In this document: one piece after another, positions 18,016-25,704 of the stretch
Layout: every line of letters starts with the position of its first letter
Numbering within the stretch: position 1 is the stretch's first letter
Source of the DNA: Verrucomicrobiota bacterium
Lineage (GTDB): Bacteria > Verrucomicrobiota > Verrucomicrobiia > Limisphaerales > DSYF01
Direction of reading: 5' to 3'
Length of the DNA stretch: 64,000 bases
Assembly: GCA_025457615.1 (NCBI GenBank)
Contig: JALOTZ010000010.1
Span: 1 to 64,000, forward strand
Made by a program: the position numbers and the translations under genes
The notes under the pieces: generated by a model
Databases searched by the model: none
Told to the model about the DNA's origin: nothing
The model's input: the letters and a program-made list of their open reading frames with translations, nothing else

Positions 18016-19473
18016 ATGACCGCCGACAGTCATTCTGTGAACGCCACCGCGTCCAAGGCCGGCGCCGGGCGCAACCTGAACCGCCGATCGTTCCTCAAGC
18101 GGACGATCACCGCGTCCGCCGCCTCCCTGCTGATGCCGCGCGTGAAATTGAAGGCGCAGGGTCAGGCAGGGGCGAATGGCAGGGTCAACCTGGCCTGTGT
18201 CGGCATCGGCAACCGCGGGGCGGAAATCATCAAGGCGCTGCACGCCACCGGGCAGGCGAACATCGTGGCCCTCTGCGACACGGATCTGGGCGCACCGCAT
18301 ACCCGCGCCATCCTCGATCAGTTCCCCGAGGCCGCCCGGTTCCAGGATTTCCGCCGGATGTTCGACAAGCTGGGCGCACAGATCGACGCCGTGTGTGTTG
18401 GCACGCCGGACCACTCCCACTTTGCCATCACCATGCTGGCCATGTCGCAGGGCAAGCATGTGTATGTCGAGAAACCCCTGGCCCACAGTTATCACGAAAT
18501 CGACCTGATGATGCAGGCGGAGAAGAAATACAAGGTCGCCGCCCAGATGGGCAACCAGGGCCACTCGGAGGCCAACTACTTCCAGTTCAAGGCCTGGACG
18601 GAGGCGGGCATCATCCGGAACGTCACCCGCCTCACCGCCTTCATGAACAAACCGCGCCGCTGGCATGGCAAGCGGGTGTACGATTACCTCGACGAGGAGC
18701 CGCTCCCGGACACGCTCGACTGGGAGGGCTGGCTCGCCACCACCCAATACCGCCCCTACAACCCCGGCTACATCAATGGCGAATGGCGGTCCTGGTACGC
18801 CTTCGGCAATGGCGCGCTTGGCGATTGGGGCGCCCACATCTTCGACACCGCTCACGAGTTTCTGGATCTCGGGTTGCCCGCGGAAGTCGAGCCCTTGAGG
18901 CTGGAGGGACACAGCGAGTTCATCTTCCCCCAAGCCTCGACCCTCGCCTTCCGGTTTCCCGCCCGCGGCAGCCAGCCGCCCGTCGAGTTGACCTGGTACG
19001 ACGGGGTGAACAATCTGCCGCCTTTGCCGTCTGATTTCGGCGGCGCCGTGGTGGACCCGAACATCCCTCCTCCCTCCTCCGGCCAGATCGACACCAAAAA
19101 GCATCCTCTCGGAAAAGTCATCTACGCGGAGGACCTCACGTTCAAGGGGGGCAGCCACGGATCCACCTTGGAAATCATTCCCGCCGCCACAGCCGAAGAA
19201 CTCAAGTCCCGGTTGCCGGAGATCCCCGAGAGTCCCTCGAATCACTTCCTCAACTTCCTTCGCGCCTGCCGGGGCGAAGAACAGTGCCGCTCCAACTTTG
19301 CGGTGGCCGGACCGCTGTGCCAGGCCATGGCTCTGGGGATCATCGCCCAGCGGCTGAACCGCAAGCTCGTGTTCGACCGGCAGACAACCCAAATCACCAA
19401 CGACAAGCTCGCCCAGGATCTATTGGCCGGCCCGCCGCCGCGCAAGGGGTGGGAGGAGTTCTACCGGGTGTAA
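18016..19473 (+). CDS. Tat-exported Gfo/Idh/MocA family oxidoreductase
   Basis: The protein has 485 residues from ATG 18016. The N-terminus carries a twin-arginine signal, 'NRRSFLKRTITASAASLL', so the enzyme is probably exported folded with its NAD(P). The Rossmann fold follows ('VNLACVGIGNRGAEIIKAL', 'DAVCVGTPDHSHFAIT', 'KHVYVEKPLAHSYHEI'), then a C-terminal alpha/beta substrate domain including 'GNGALGDWGAHIFDTAHEFL'. Relatives oxidise or reduce sugar hydroxyls, for example to 3-keto sugars. It is in an operon with the DUF1080 protein, which suggests the pair processes glycosides in the periplasm. Confidence 0.9.
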   Translation: MTADSHSVNATASKAGAGRNLNRRSFLKRTITASAASLLMPRVKLKAQGQAGANGRVNLACVGIGNRGAEIIKALHATGQANIVALCDTDLGAPHTRAILDQFPEAARFQDFRRMFDKLGAQIDAVCVGTPDHSHFAITMLAMSQGKHVYVEKPLAHSYHEIDLMMQAEKKYKVAAQMGNQGHSEANYFQFKAWTEAGIIRNVTRLTAFMNKPRRWHGKRVYDYLDEEPLPDTLDWEGWLATTQYRPYNPGYINGEWRSWYAFGNGALGDWGAHIFDTAHEFLDLGLPAEVEPLRLEGHSEFIFPQASTLAFRFPARGSQPPVELTWYDGVNNLPPLPSDFGGAVVDPNIPPPSSGQIDTKKHPLGKVIYAEDLTFKGGSHGSTLEIIPAATAEELKSRLPEIPESPSNHFLNFLRACRGEEQCRSNFAVAGPLCQAMALGIIAQRLNRKLVFDRQTTQITNDKLAQDLLAGPPPRKGWEEFYRV

Positions 19474-19482
19474 GGACGAGGC

Positions 19483-19635
19483 TCAGTCCGACTTGCGGGA
19501 GGCATCCTTGCGCTCGGCCAGGTACCAGGCCAGCAGGAAGGGCCAGAAGCAGATCGTCAGGCCGATTGGCATCGCAAACCAGCTCCAGAACATGTCCATC
19601 GTCATGGCCGCGTAAGCTGCCAAACCGGGCTCCAA
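19483..19635 (-). CDS. Small single-span membrane protein
   Basis: A 50-residue ORF with a hydrophobic, Trp/Phe-rich span (MDMFWSWFAMPIGL, then ICFWPFLLAWYLAE) and a charged C-terminal tail (ERKDASRKSD). The start chosen is TTG 19635, 7 bases after GGAGG; ATG 19605 gives a 40-residue version. It lies 17 bases downstream of the sulfotransferase and is likely co-transcribed with it. No function is assigned. The positive-outside or -inside topology cannot be decided by eye. Confidence 0.55.
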   Translation of the reverse strand: MEPGLAAYAAMTMDMFWSWFAMPIGLTICFWPFLLAWYLAERKDASRKSD

Positions 19636-19652
19636 AGTAAAGACCTCCGTGC

Positions 19653-20930
19653 TCAGGCCGCCACCCGGTTCCGCCCGGCATACGCTTCGGTGTACCAGCG
19701 GAATTGGTCCCGGATGGCCTCGGCATCGATCCCCGGCCGCTCGCCGGAGTATCGATGCGATCCCGGACGATCGGCGCGCGGCCGGCGCAATTCAATCCTC
19801 ACCGATTGATCGCAGGGGGCGTCGAGATGGAAATGCCCCGAGATCCGCCGCACGATGCCCGACGGATCGCGCTCGAGTTCCTCGAAGGGCACGTCAAAAA
19901 ACTGGCGTTCGTCATGAACCAGCCGCGCTTCGTGGGCACGCCGGGCCCCCTCCAAAAAGCTCCGGGTCAGCCGCTGGGCCAGGGACTTCCATTCGATGCG
20001 CCCGGTCAGTGTCCGTTCCTGCAACGAGATCATGCTGGTGTAGGAGTTCAGACACCGGACCGGATCCCGGTGAGTCTGCACCACACACGCATCCGGGAAC
20101 ACCTTCACCAAAGCGCCGATGAACCAGAGGTGATCCGGACATTTGAGCACCAGTTGGCGCCGGGGACGCTGATGCAGGATGATCTGCAGCCGCTGCTTGA
20201 GCTCGCCGTAGGCCCACACCATGTCCGCCTCCCGCTGGAGCCAGCGTCCGTACTCCGCCAGTCCATACGCCAGCTCGAAGGTCAGCGCGTGAAAGCTGGG
20301 CACCAGCAACTGCCAGTCCTCCTCGGGCGTGGTGGCCGTCGAGTGGTGGATCCGGTCCAGCTCCGGCACGAACAGGTTGGCGATGCGCAGAATGCGGGCG
20401 ATCTCCCGGATCCGCGCCGCCCGGTCCGCCTCAGGGTCCGACTCGTCTCTCGGGGTAACGGACATGAGTTCCCAGAACTCCAGCGGCGCGCAATCGGGCG
20501 CGGCGGCCAGCAAGGTCTGAAGCAGCGTGGTGCCGCTTCGCGGGAAGCCCAGGACGACGATCGGACGGCGAATCGGAATCTCCTGAACCTCCGGATGACG
20601 CTTGAGGTAATCCACGGCGCGCAACCGGTTCTCCAAGGCTTTCACGAGCAGATTGCGCAACAGCAGCGTTCCCAGCGGGGTGTAGCGACCTTCCGCCTCC
20701 GCCAGAATCCGGTCCAACCCCGCCAGAAACCGGGCATCACCCGCGTCCTCCAATCCCGTGCGCCGCTGCGCCGCTTCAATCAGGCGGGATCGCTCCATGC
20801 AGGCGCAGGCTAGCCGTGTCCGAAACGCAAGCCCGCAGCAGGCATTGATCATCCGCTCCGCCAGATGATAGCGTTCCCGCTCCACAGTCTCGGCCAGACC
20901 GTTCGGCTGCGAATCTCGCTCCTCGGACAT
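19653..20930 (-). CDS. Sulfotransferase family protein
   Basis: This 425-residue protein carries the PAPS 5'-phosphosulfate-binding loop 'VVLGFPRSGTTLLQTLL' near residue 127. The 3'-phosphate-binding part is 'ACVVQTHRDPVRCLNSYTSM' near 285, and 'QLVLKCPDHLWFIGAL' lies between them. It belongs to the Sulfotransfer_3-like group, which transfers sulfate from PAPS to carbohydrates, lipids or peptides. The acceptor is unknown. The cysD/cysNC genes earlier in the window make the donor. Residues 1-110 are a helical extension typical of bacterial members. Confidence 0.85.
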   Translation of the reverse strand: MSEERDSQPNGLAETVERERYHLAERMINACCGLAFRTRLACACMERSRLIEAAQRRTGLEDAGDARFLAGLDRILAEAEGRYTPLGTLLLRNLLVKALENRLRAVDYLKRHPEVQEIPIRRPIVVLGFPRSGTTLLQTLLAAAPDCAPLEFWELMSVTPRDESDPEADRAARIREIARILRIANLFVPELDRIHHSTATTPEEDWQLLVPSFHALTFELAYGLAEYGRWLQREADMVWAYGELKQRLQIILHQRPRRQLVLKCPDHLWFIGALVKVFPDACVVQTHRDPVRCLNSYTSMISLQERTLTGRIEWKSLAQRLTRSFLEGARRAHEARLVHDERQFFDVPFEELERDPSGIVRRISGHFHLDAPCDQSVRIELRRPRADRPGSHRYSGERPGIDAEAIRDQFRWYTEAYAGRNRVAA

Positions 20931-20985
20931 TGTGGCCGAGCCTATCCCACAGTGCCCCGAGGCTCAAGCCGAAGTCAGGAAGCGA

Positions 20986-21127
20986 CAGCCATTCTCATTT
21001 CGGCCCGGAGCGCGGACTTCAGGCCGCTTCAACGTCTGAAGGGCACGCGATGAAACGCTGGTTCCGCGGGCTTGCGAATGCTGAAGCGGCATCAATGCCG
21101 CGCTCCGGACGAAAATGAGAATGGCTG
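20986..21127. mobile_element. 142-base hairpin element with perfect 15-base terminal inverted repeats
   Basis: The left end CAGCCATTCTCATTT (20986-21000) and right end AAATGAGAATGGCTG (21113-21127) are exact inverted repeats. Similarity continues inward for about 50 bases per arm (for example CGGAGCGCGG and GCCGCTTCA in both), so the element could fold into one long hairpin. It has no ORF, so it is a MITE-like non-autonomous element. Related ends occur at 30098, 40071, 55036 and 56345. No clear target-site duplication is visible. Confidence 0.8.
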
Positions 21128-21229
21128 AGCAAGCGGAGGCCTGTGAGTCCGATGATTCAATTGAAATGCCGCGCCAAGGCGCGAAGGCCGGATGACGCAG
21201 CGCGGAATCGCCGCAAACCCCGGTGGAGC

Positions 21230-21257
21230 TTGCAATCTGCATTCTGCAATCTCCAAT
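21230..21257. repeat. Four tandem heptamers abutting the argJ stop codon
   Basis: Four 7-base units with a CTGCAWT-like core (21230-21257) end four bases before the argJ stop complement at 21262. They are the same family as the 12260 and 49886 arrays. Confidence 0.8.
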
Positions 21258-21261
21258 TCCC

Positions 21262-22587
21262 TCACCCCCCCAGACTCCCCGGCTCGCTCACGTCGCCCTT
21301 GTTGAAATCCACATATTCCTCCGTCAGGTCCGCGGCATACATGACGGCACCCGCCCGGCCCAGGTTGAGCTGGATGTGCAGATCGAACTCCTTTGGCGCC
21401 ACCGCGGCGCAAAGCTCTCGAAACGTGGCCTGCGTGGGTTGCCCCCGCTTGAGGCTCCACAGGACCTTGGAACTGCCCGGCCGGCTGTAGCCGATGTCCA
21501 CCTTCGACTCGACCACCTTCGCCGCGCTGTAACCCACCGCGTCAATGATCCGCCCCCAATTCGGATCGCCCCCGTGCCAGCTCGTCTTGACCAGGGCGCT
21601 GTTGGCCACCGCCCGGGCCGCCGCGTCGGCGTCCTGCACGGTCCGAGCCCCCTGAACCCGCACCGTCACCACCCGGTGCACGCCTTCCCCATCCCGAACA
21701 ATCATCTTCGCCAACTCCAGACAGACATGATTCAACGCGGCGGCGAACGTCCCCAGTTCCGCGCTCCGCGCTCCGAGTTTCGCGTTCCCCGACCGCCCGT
21801 TCGCCAGCAGGAGCACCGTGTCGTTCGTGCTCATGTCGCCGTCCACCGTGATCCGATTGAAGCTCTGCGCCACCGCCTCGGTCAGACACCGCTGCAGCAC
21901 CTTGGGATCAATCGCCGCGTCGGTGGTGAGAAACGCCAGCATGGTGGCGTGCAACGGAAGGGAGGCCGGGCGTTGACCGGTCGGACTCATGCCGGGATGG
22001 ATCATGCCGGCCCCCTTGCACATGCCGCCCAACCGCACCGTCCGGCCGCCCAGCTTGAACTCCACCGCCACCTGCTTGGGCCGCGTGTCGCTGGTCATGA
22101 TGGCCTCGACGGCATGGTCGGCATCGGCCCTGGCGCCTCCCAGCTCAGCCGCCGCCTGCCGGATGCCGGCGCCGACTTGGTCCATGGGCATGGCAACACC
22201 AATCCGGCCGGTGGATCCCACTAGTACCATGCCGGCAGGGAGATGGAGCACCTGTTCGGTCAACCGCGCCATCTCCCGCGCATCTTTCAGCCCCTGCGAA
22301 CCGGTGCAGGCGTTGGCATTGCCCGAATTCACCACGACAGCCTGGGCCCGACCGCCCTTGACCCGTTCGAGGCACACCTTCACCGGCGCCGCGCACGTCT
22401 GATTGGTGGTGAACAATCCAGCCACAGCACAAGGCGCATCCGACACGATCAACGCCAGATCCCGCTTCTGGCCCTTCTGCGACCCCTTGCCCGTGCCGAG
22501 GCGTTTGATGTCGCAGAACACACCCGAGGCCCGAAAGCCTCGTGGGGCAACCACCGATCCACTGACCGCTTTGAATTGAGACTTCAT
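21262..22587 (-). CDS. argJ: Bifunctional ornithine acetyltransferase / N-acetylglutamate synthase
   Basis: ArgJ recycles acetyl groups in arginine synthesis. The 441 residues start at ATG 22587 (MKSQFKAVSG). Motifs include 'AVVVNSGNANACTG', 'VGSTGRIGVAMPMD', 'ITVDGDMSTNDTVLLLANG' and 'HGGDPNWGRIIDAVGYS'. The self-cleavage threonine should be in 'HATMLAFLTTDA' near residue 215. Directly before it is an unusual insert of about 12 residues (GMSPTGQRPASLPLH) between 'KGAGMIHP' and 'ATM', where most ArgJ proteins have only a few residues. A second insert, 'NAKLGARSAELGTF' near 264-277, is coded by five heptamers. Whether the precursor still cleaves is worth testing. Confidence 0.9.
   Translation of the reverse strand: MKSQFKAVSGSVVAPRGFRASGVFCDIKRLGTGKGSQKGQKRDLALIVSDAPCAVAGLFTTNQTCAAPVKVCLERVKGGRAQAVVVNSGNANACTGSQGLKDAREMARLTEQVLHLPAGMVLVGSTGRIGVAMPMDQVGAGIRQAAAELGGARADADHAVEAIMTSDTRPKQVAVEFKLGGRTVRLGGMCKGAGMIHPGMSPTGQRPASLPLHATMLAFLTTDAAIDPKVLQRCLTEAVAQSFNRITVDGDMSTNDTVLLLANGRSGNAKLGARSAELGTFAAALNHVCLELAKMIVRDGEGVHRVVTVRVQGARTVQDADAAARAVANSALVKTSWHGGDPNWGRIIDAVGYSAAKVVESKVDIGYSRPGSSKVLWSLKRGQPTQATFRELCAAVAPKEFDLHIQLNLGRAGAVMYAADLTEEYVDFNKGDVSEPGSLGG
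21757..21791 (-). repeat. Five tandem heptamers inside argJ
   Basis: Five 7-base units (35 bases) with the exact pair CGCTCCG CGCTCCG lie inside argJ and encode a linker (GNAKLGARSAELGTF). The total of 35 bases is not a multiple of three, so flanking bases must have compensated or the unit was accepted with neighbouring changes. Confidence 0.8.
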
Positions 22588-22622
22588 GTTGTCGCTCTTT
22601 CTGCACGGAGCCGCGCCCGGAT

Positions 22623-23420
22623 TCAAATCCGAACTGCATCCAGTTCGAGCCGGACCATCCGCACCGCCACCGCGCCCGTCGGATCCGGAGGATGCGCGGA
22701 TAGGTAACGCCTGATCACCGCGCGGATAAACTCGTCCCGCCTCGCGGCGGGTACCCGGTGCGTGTAGGGCATCCAGGTGGTCCGTAACCACCCGGCAAAA
22801 GCCTCCACCCCGTCATGCAACGCGTCCTTGGCAGCCAGCCGGATGCTAATCGGACGAAACCCCGCCGCCGGCAGCCAGACCCGATAATCGTCGTCGCTGT
22901 AAAAGAAATACGGCCTCTGCAGATTCCGGAAGAACGGACGCCACTCCGCAACCCGCATCTCGGCGCGCAACGCCGCAAACACGGCGTCGGCATTCCCCTT
23001 CCCGCCGCAGGACACTACCAGCCGGCCTCCCGATCGCAGGGCGCCTGCTGCCCCACGCAGAAATGCCTGGTGGTCCGCCACCCAATGCAAGGCTGCATTG
23101 GAAAGCACGACATCGTATTCGCGCGGGAGTTGGATGGAAGCGGCGTCCATGTGCAGGAAGGCAAGGTTGCCCAGCTCACCGGCCCCGTGGGCCACGCGCG
23201 CGTGGGCGATCATCTCCGGGGAGGAGTCGATCCCCAGCACCCTGCCGAGCGGGACCCGCCGCGCCAGCTCTGCCGTCAACCGGCCATCCCCACACCCCAC
23301 ATCCAACACGCATTCGTCACCCTGCCAGCAAACACCCTCCATCAGTTCCCGTCCCCAGCGGGCCTGGGACGAAGAACTTGCCGCGTAGTCGTGCGGATCC
23401 CATTGGATGGTGGGAATCAC
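22623..23420 (-). CDS. SAM-dependent methyltransferase, trans-aconitate methyltransferase-like
   Basis: The 265-residue class I methyltransferase has motif I 'VLDVGCGDGRLTAELA' near residue 38, 'VLGIDSSPEMIAHARV' (motif post-I), 'YDVVLSNAALHWVADHQAFL' (motif II) and 'LRSGGRLVVSCGGKGN' (motif III). 'SNAALHWV' and the opening 'WDPHDYA' resemble Tam (trans-aconitate 2-methyltransferase) and the related malonyl-ACP methyltransferase BioC. The exact substrate is not certain. It sits between argC and argJ on the same strand, 35 bases upstream of argJ, an unusual guest in an arginine cluster. Confidence 0.75.
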   Translation of the reverse strand: MIPTIQWDPHDYAASSSSQARWGRELMEGVCWQGDECVLDVGCGDGRLTAELARRVPLGRVLGIDSSPEMIAHARVAHGAGELGNLAFLHMDAASIQLPREYDVVLSNAALHWVADHQAFLRGAAGALRSGGRLVVSCGGKGNADAVFAALRAEMRVAEWRPFFRNLQRPYFFYSDDDYRVWLPAAGFRPISIRLAAKDALHDGVEAFAGWLRTTWMPYTHRVPAARRDEFIRAVIRRYLSAHPPDPTGAVAVRMVRLELDAVRI

Positions 23421-23540
23421 GTCCGGGGGATCAACCCTTGGAGCCTTGCAGGAGGCGGGGCGGCAAGGCCGGGTTTGCCCCCCGCACCCAGGATAGATCC
23501 AAGAGATTCCTCACATCCTCTCCTGCACTTTGAAGGACGG

Positions 23541-24605
23541 CTAGACGAGGCCGGCGGTTTCGGGAAATCCGAACCGGAGGTTCATGCTTTGCACCGCCTG
23601 CCCGCTGGCGCCCTTGACGATGTTGTCCTCGGCGCTCATCACCAGCAGCCGCCCGGTGCGCGGGTCCAGGCGCCAGGCCATCTCGACCACGTTGGTCCCC
23701 ACCACGTTCTTGGTGTCCGGCAACGCGCTGCCTTCCAACAACCGCACAAACGGCTCCCGACCATAGGCCGCCGCGTAGCATCCGGCCACCTGCTCCGCCA
23801 GCCGCACCCCCTGCTCCGCCGTCCGCACCGGCGTCACCGGCATCGTGTAGAGCGTGGTCAGAATGCCCCGGTTGACCGGGATGAGATGCGGCACAAACTG
23901 GATCGTCACCTCGGAGCCGGCCGCCAGCGAAAGCTGTTCCTCGATCTCAGAGAGGTGCCGGTGTTTGGGGACGCCGTAAGGCCGCATGCTCTCGTTGCAT
24001 TCACAGAACAGGAACCCGATCTCCGCCTTCCGCCCCGCCCCGCTCACGCCACTCAAGGAATTGGCAATGAGGCCGTCCCGCTGGATCAGTCCGGCGCGCA
24101 GCAACGGGATCAGGGGAAGCAGGATGCTGGTCGGATAGCAGCCCGGCGACGCGATGAGCGTGGCCTTTCTAATGGCCTGCCGATGGACCTCCGGCAGCCC
24201 ATACACCGCCTCCTCCAGCAGCGCGGGCGCCGGATGTTCATGCGCATAGAACTCCTGGTAGCGCGCGGCGCTCTTCAGCCGGAAATCCGCGCTGAGATCG
24301 ATCACGGTGCATCCGCCCCGGAGCAGCGGCACGGCAAATTCCGCCGCCACGCCATGGGGCAAGGCCAGAAAAACCACGTCCGCCTCTTTGGCCAGGGCCT
24401 CCGCGTTGGGCTCGACAAACCGGAGGGTGCGCGAGACCGGGTGGCTGGCAAACTTCGGGAAAACCTGGGCCACGGTCTGCCCGGCGTTCTGCCTCGAGGT
24501 CACCGCCACCAGCTCGGCCTGCGGATGGTTTAACAGCAGGCGCACCAGTTCCTCCCCCGAGTAACCCGAGGCGCCGATCACGGCCGCTTTGATTCGTTCT
24601 TTCAT
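23541..24605 (-). CDS. argC: N-acetyl-gamma-glutamyl-phosphate reductase
   Basis: ArgC reduces N-acetylglutamyl phosphate to the semialdehyde with NADPH. The 354 residues begin with 'MKERIKAAVIGASGYSGEELVRLL' (Rossmann), then 'VVFLALPHGVAAEFA' and 'VIDLSADFRL'. The catalytic cysteine is in 'LIASPGCYPTSILLPL' near residue 150, and 'VPHLIPVNRGILTTLY' follows. It shares direction with the methyltransferase and argJ. rpsI and rplM are upstream, a gene order seen in other bacteria of this group. Confidence 0.95.
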   Translation of the reverse strand: MKERIKAAVIGASGYSGEELVRLLLNHPQAELVAVTSRQNAGQTVAQVFPKFASHPVSRTLRFVEPNAEALAKEADVVFLALPHGVAAEFAVPLLRGGCTVIDLSADFRLKSAARYQEFYAHEHPAPALLEEAVYGLPEVHRQAIRKATLIASPGCYPTSILLPLIPLLRAGLIQRDGLIANSLSGVSGAGRKAEIGFLFCECNESMRPYGVPKHRHLSEIEEQLSLAAGSEVTIQFVPHLIPVNRGILTTLYTMPVTPVRTAEQGVRLAEQVAGCYAAAYGREPFVRLLEGSALPDTKNVVGTNVVEMAWRLDPRTGRLLVMSAEDNIVKGASGQAVQSMNLRFGFPETAGLV

Positions 24606-24732
24606 GATGTCTCTTCAGCTCCGAGCGAACAGGGGGAACTGAAGTGGTGGAGTATTGGAGTAATGGAACATTGGACTCAATGCAATCCCACCACCCCGGG
24701 GCTCCACTACTCCGTTGCCCCCCGCACCCCAT
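24606..24732. repeat. Octamer repeats upstream of argC
   Basis: Four period-8 units at 24648-24679 (TGGAGTAT TGGAGTAA, then two variants) and a partial inverted copy at about 24702-24716 (CTCCACTACTCCGTT) lie between argC and rpsI. The two could pair as a weak hairpin. No gene is supported. Confidence 0.75.
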
Positions 24733-24763
24733 AAAAAAACCCCGCCAGCCGTAGCCTGCGGGG
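24733..24763 (-). terminator. Intrinsic terminator of rplM-rpsI
   Basis: On the minus strand, CCCCGC pairs with GCGGGG around a 12-base interior and is followed by seven T. It lies 20 bases after the rpsI stop. Confidence 0.8.
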
Positions 24764-24785
24764 TCTGAAATCTAACAATCCGGTG

Positions 24786-25190
24786 TCAGCGCTTGCTGAA
24801 CTGGTAACGCTTCCGCGCCCCGGGCTGGCCGTACTTCTTGCGCTCGCGCATGCGGGAATCGCGCGTGAGCAAACCTTCAGACTTCAATGCCGGACGCAGG
24901 GCAACGTCGACCTGCAGCAACGCGCGGGCAATGCCCAACCGCACCGCCCCGGCCTGGCCGGAAGGACCGCCCCCCTCCACGTTCACCGCCACGTCAAACT
25001 TGTCGCCCGTGCTGGTGGCCTTGAGCGGCCGCGCGGCATGCGTGCGATGGGTCTCGACGGGAAAATAGTCTTCAAACGTCCGGCCATTGATCGTGATCTT
25101 GCCGGAACCGGGCTTCAGGTTCACACGCGCCACCGCCGTCTTGCGCCGGCCAGTGCCGCCCAATTTGGGTTCGTTCGTCTTTGCAACCAT
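24786..25190 (-). CDS. rpsI: 30S ribosomal protein S9
   Basis: The 134-residue S9 shows '[24 protein letters not shown]', '[23 protein letters not shown]', and the basic C-terminus ending '[18 protein letters not shown]', the tail that reaches the P-site tRNA. The last residues, SKR, are conserved. It follows rplM by 21 bases on the same strand, the usual L13-S9 operon. Confidence 0.98.
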   Translation of the reverse strand: MVAKTNEPKLGGTGRRKTAVARVNLKPGSGKITINGRTFEDYFPVETHRTHAARPLKATSTGDKFDVAVNVEGGGPSGQAGAVRLGIARALLQVDVALRPALKSEGLLTRDSRMRERKKYGQPGARKRYQFSKR

Positions 25191-25211
25191 GATTCAAAGG
25201 GGGGAAACGGT

Positions 25212-25646
25212 CTAGCTGGCCAGCTTCATCGGTTCGGGCTTCTGAGCCGCATGCGGATGGGCCGCGCCCTTGTACACCTTCAGCTTGGTCAGCAACTGCC
25301 GGCCCAGCCGGTTCTTGGGCACCATGCCCTTGACCGCACGATGAATCAGCTCCTCGGGATGCTTCTGACGGACCTGGGCGACGGTCCGATACTTCTCGCC
25401 GCCGCGCCAGCCTGAGTAGGTCATGTATTCCTTGGCCGTCTCCTTCTTGCCCGTCAGGCGCACCTTCTCGGCATTGATCACTACCACAAAATCGCCGGCA
25501 TCCATGTGCGGCGTGTAAATCGGCTTGTTCCGGCCCCGCAACAGGTTGGCCACCTGCACCGCCAGACGCCCCAACACCGCACCGTCGGCATCAATCACAT
25601 GCCACTTGCGCAGGTCATCGTCGGCTTTTGGCAAATAGGTCTTCAT
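25212..25646 (-). CDS. rplM: 50S ribosomal protein L13
   Basis: The 144-residue L13 starts at ATG 25646 (MKTYLPKADDDLRKWHVIDADG); a TTG four codons upstream is less likely. Family segments include 'VLGRLAVQVANLLRGRNKP', 'DFVVVINAEKVRLTGKK', and 'RAVKGMVPKNRLGRQLLTKLKVY'. It is the first gene of the rplM-rpsI operon and has a promoter with a leader of about 15 bases. Confidence 0.97.
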   Translation of the reverse strand: MKTYLPKADDDLRKWHVIDADGAVLGRLAVQVANLLRGRNKPIYTPHMDAGDFVVVINAEKVRLTGKKETAKEYMTYSGWRGGEKYRTVAQVRQKHPEELIHRAVKGMVPKNRLGRQLLTKLKVYKGAAHPHAAQKPEPMKLAS

Positions 25647-25667
25647 CTTCAGTGTCAAAGGCCGCCA

Positions 25668-25695
25668 AAACTATCAAAGCGGGAAGCCAAGTCAA
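25668..25695 (-). promoter_or_regulatory. rplM-rpsI promoter
   Basis: On the minus strand, TTGACT (25695-25690) and TAGTTT (25673-25668) are 16 bases apart. Transcription would start near 25661, about 15 bases before the rplM ATG. No leader long enough for a ribosomal-protein control structure is present. Confidence 0.65.
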
Positions 25696-25704
25696 TAGGG
25701 GTTT

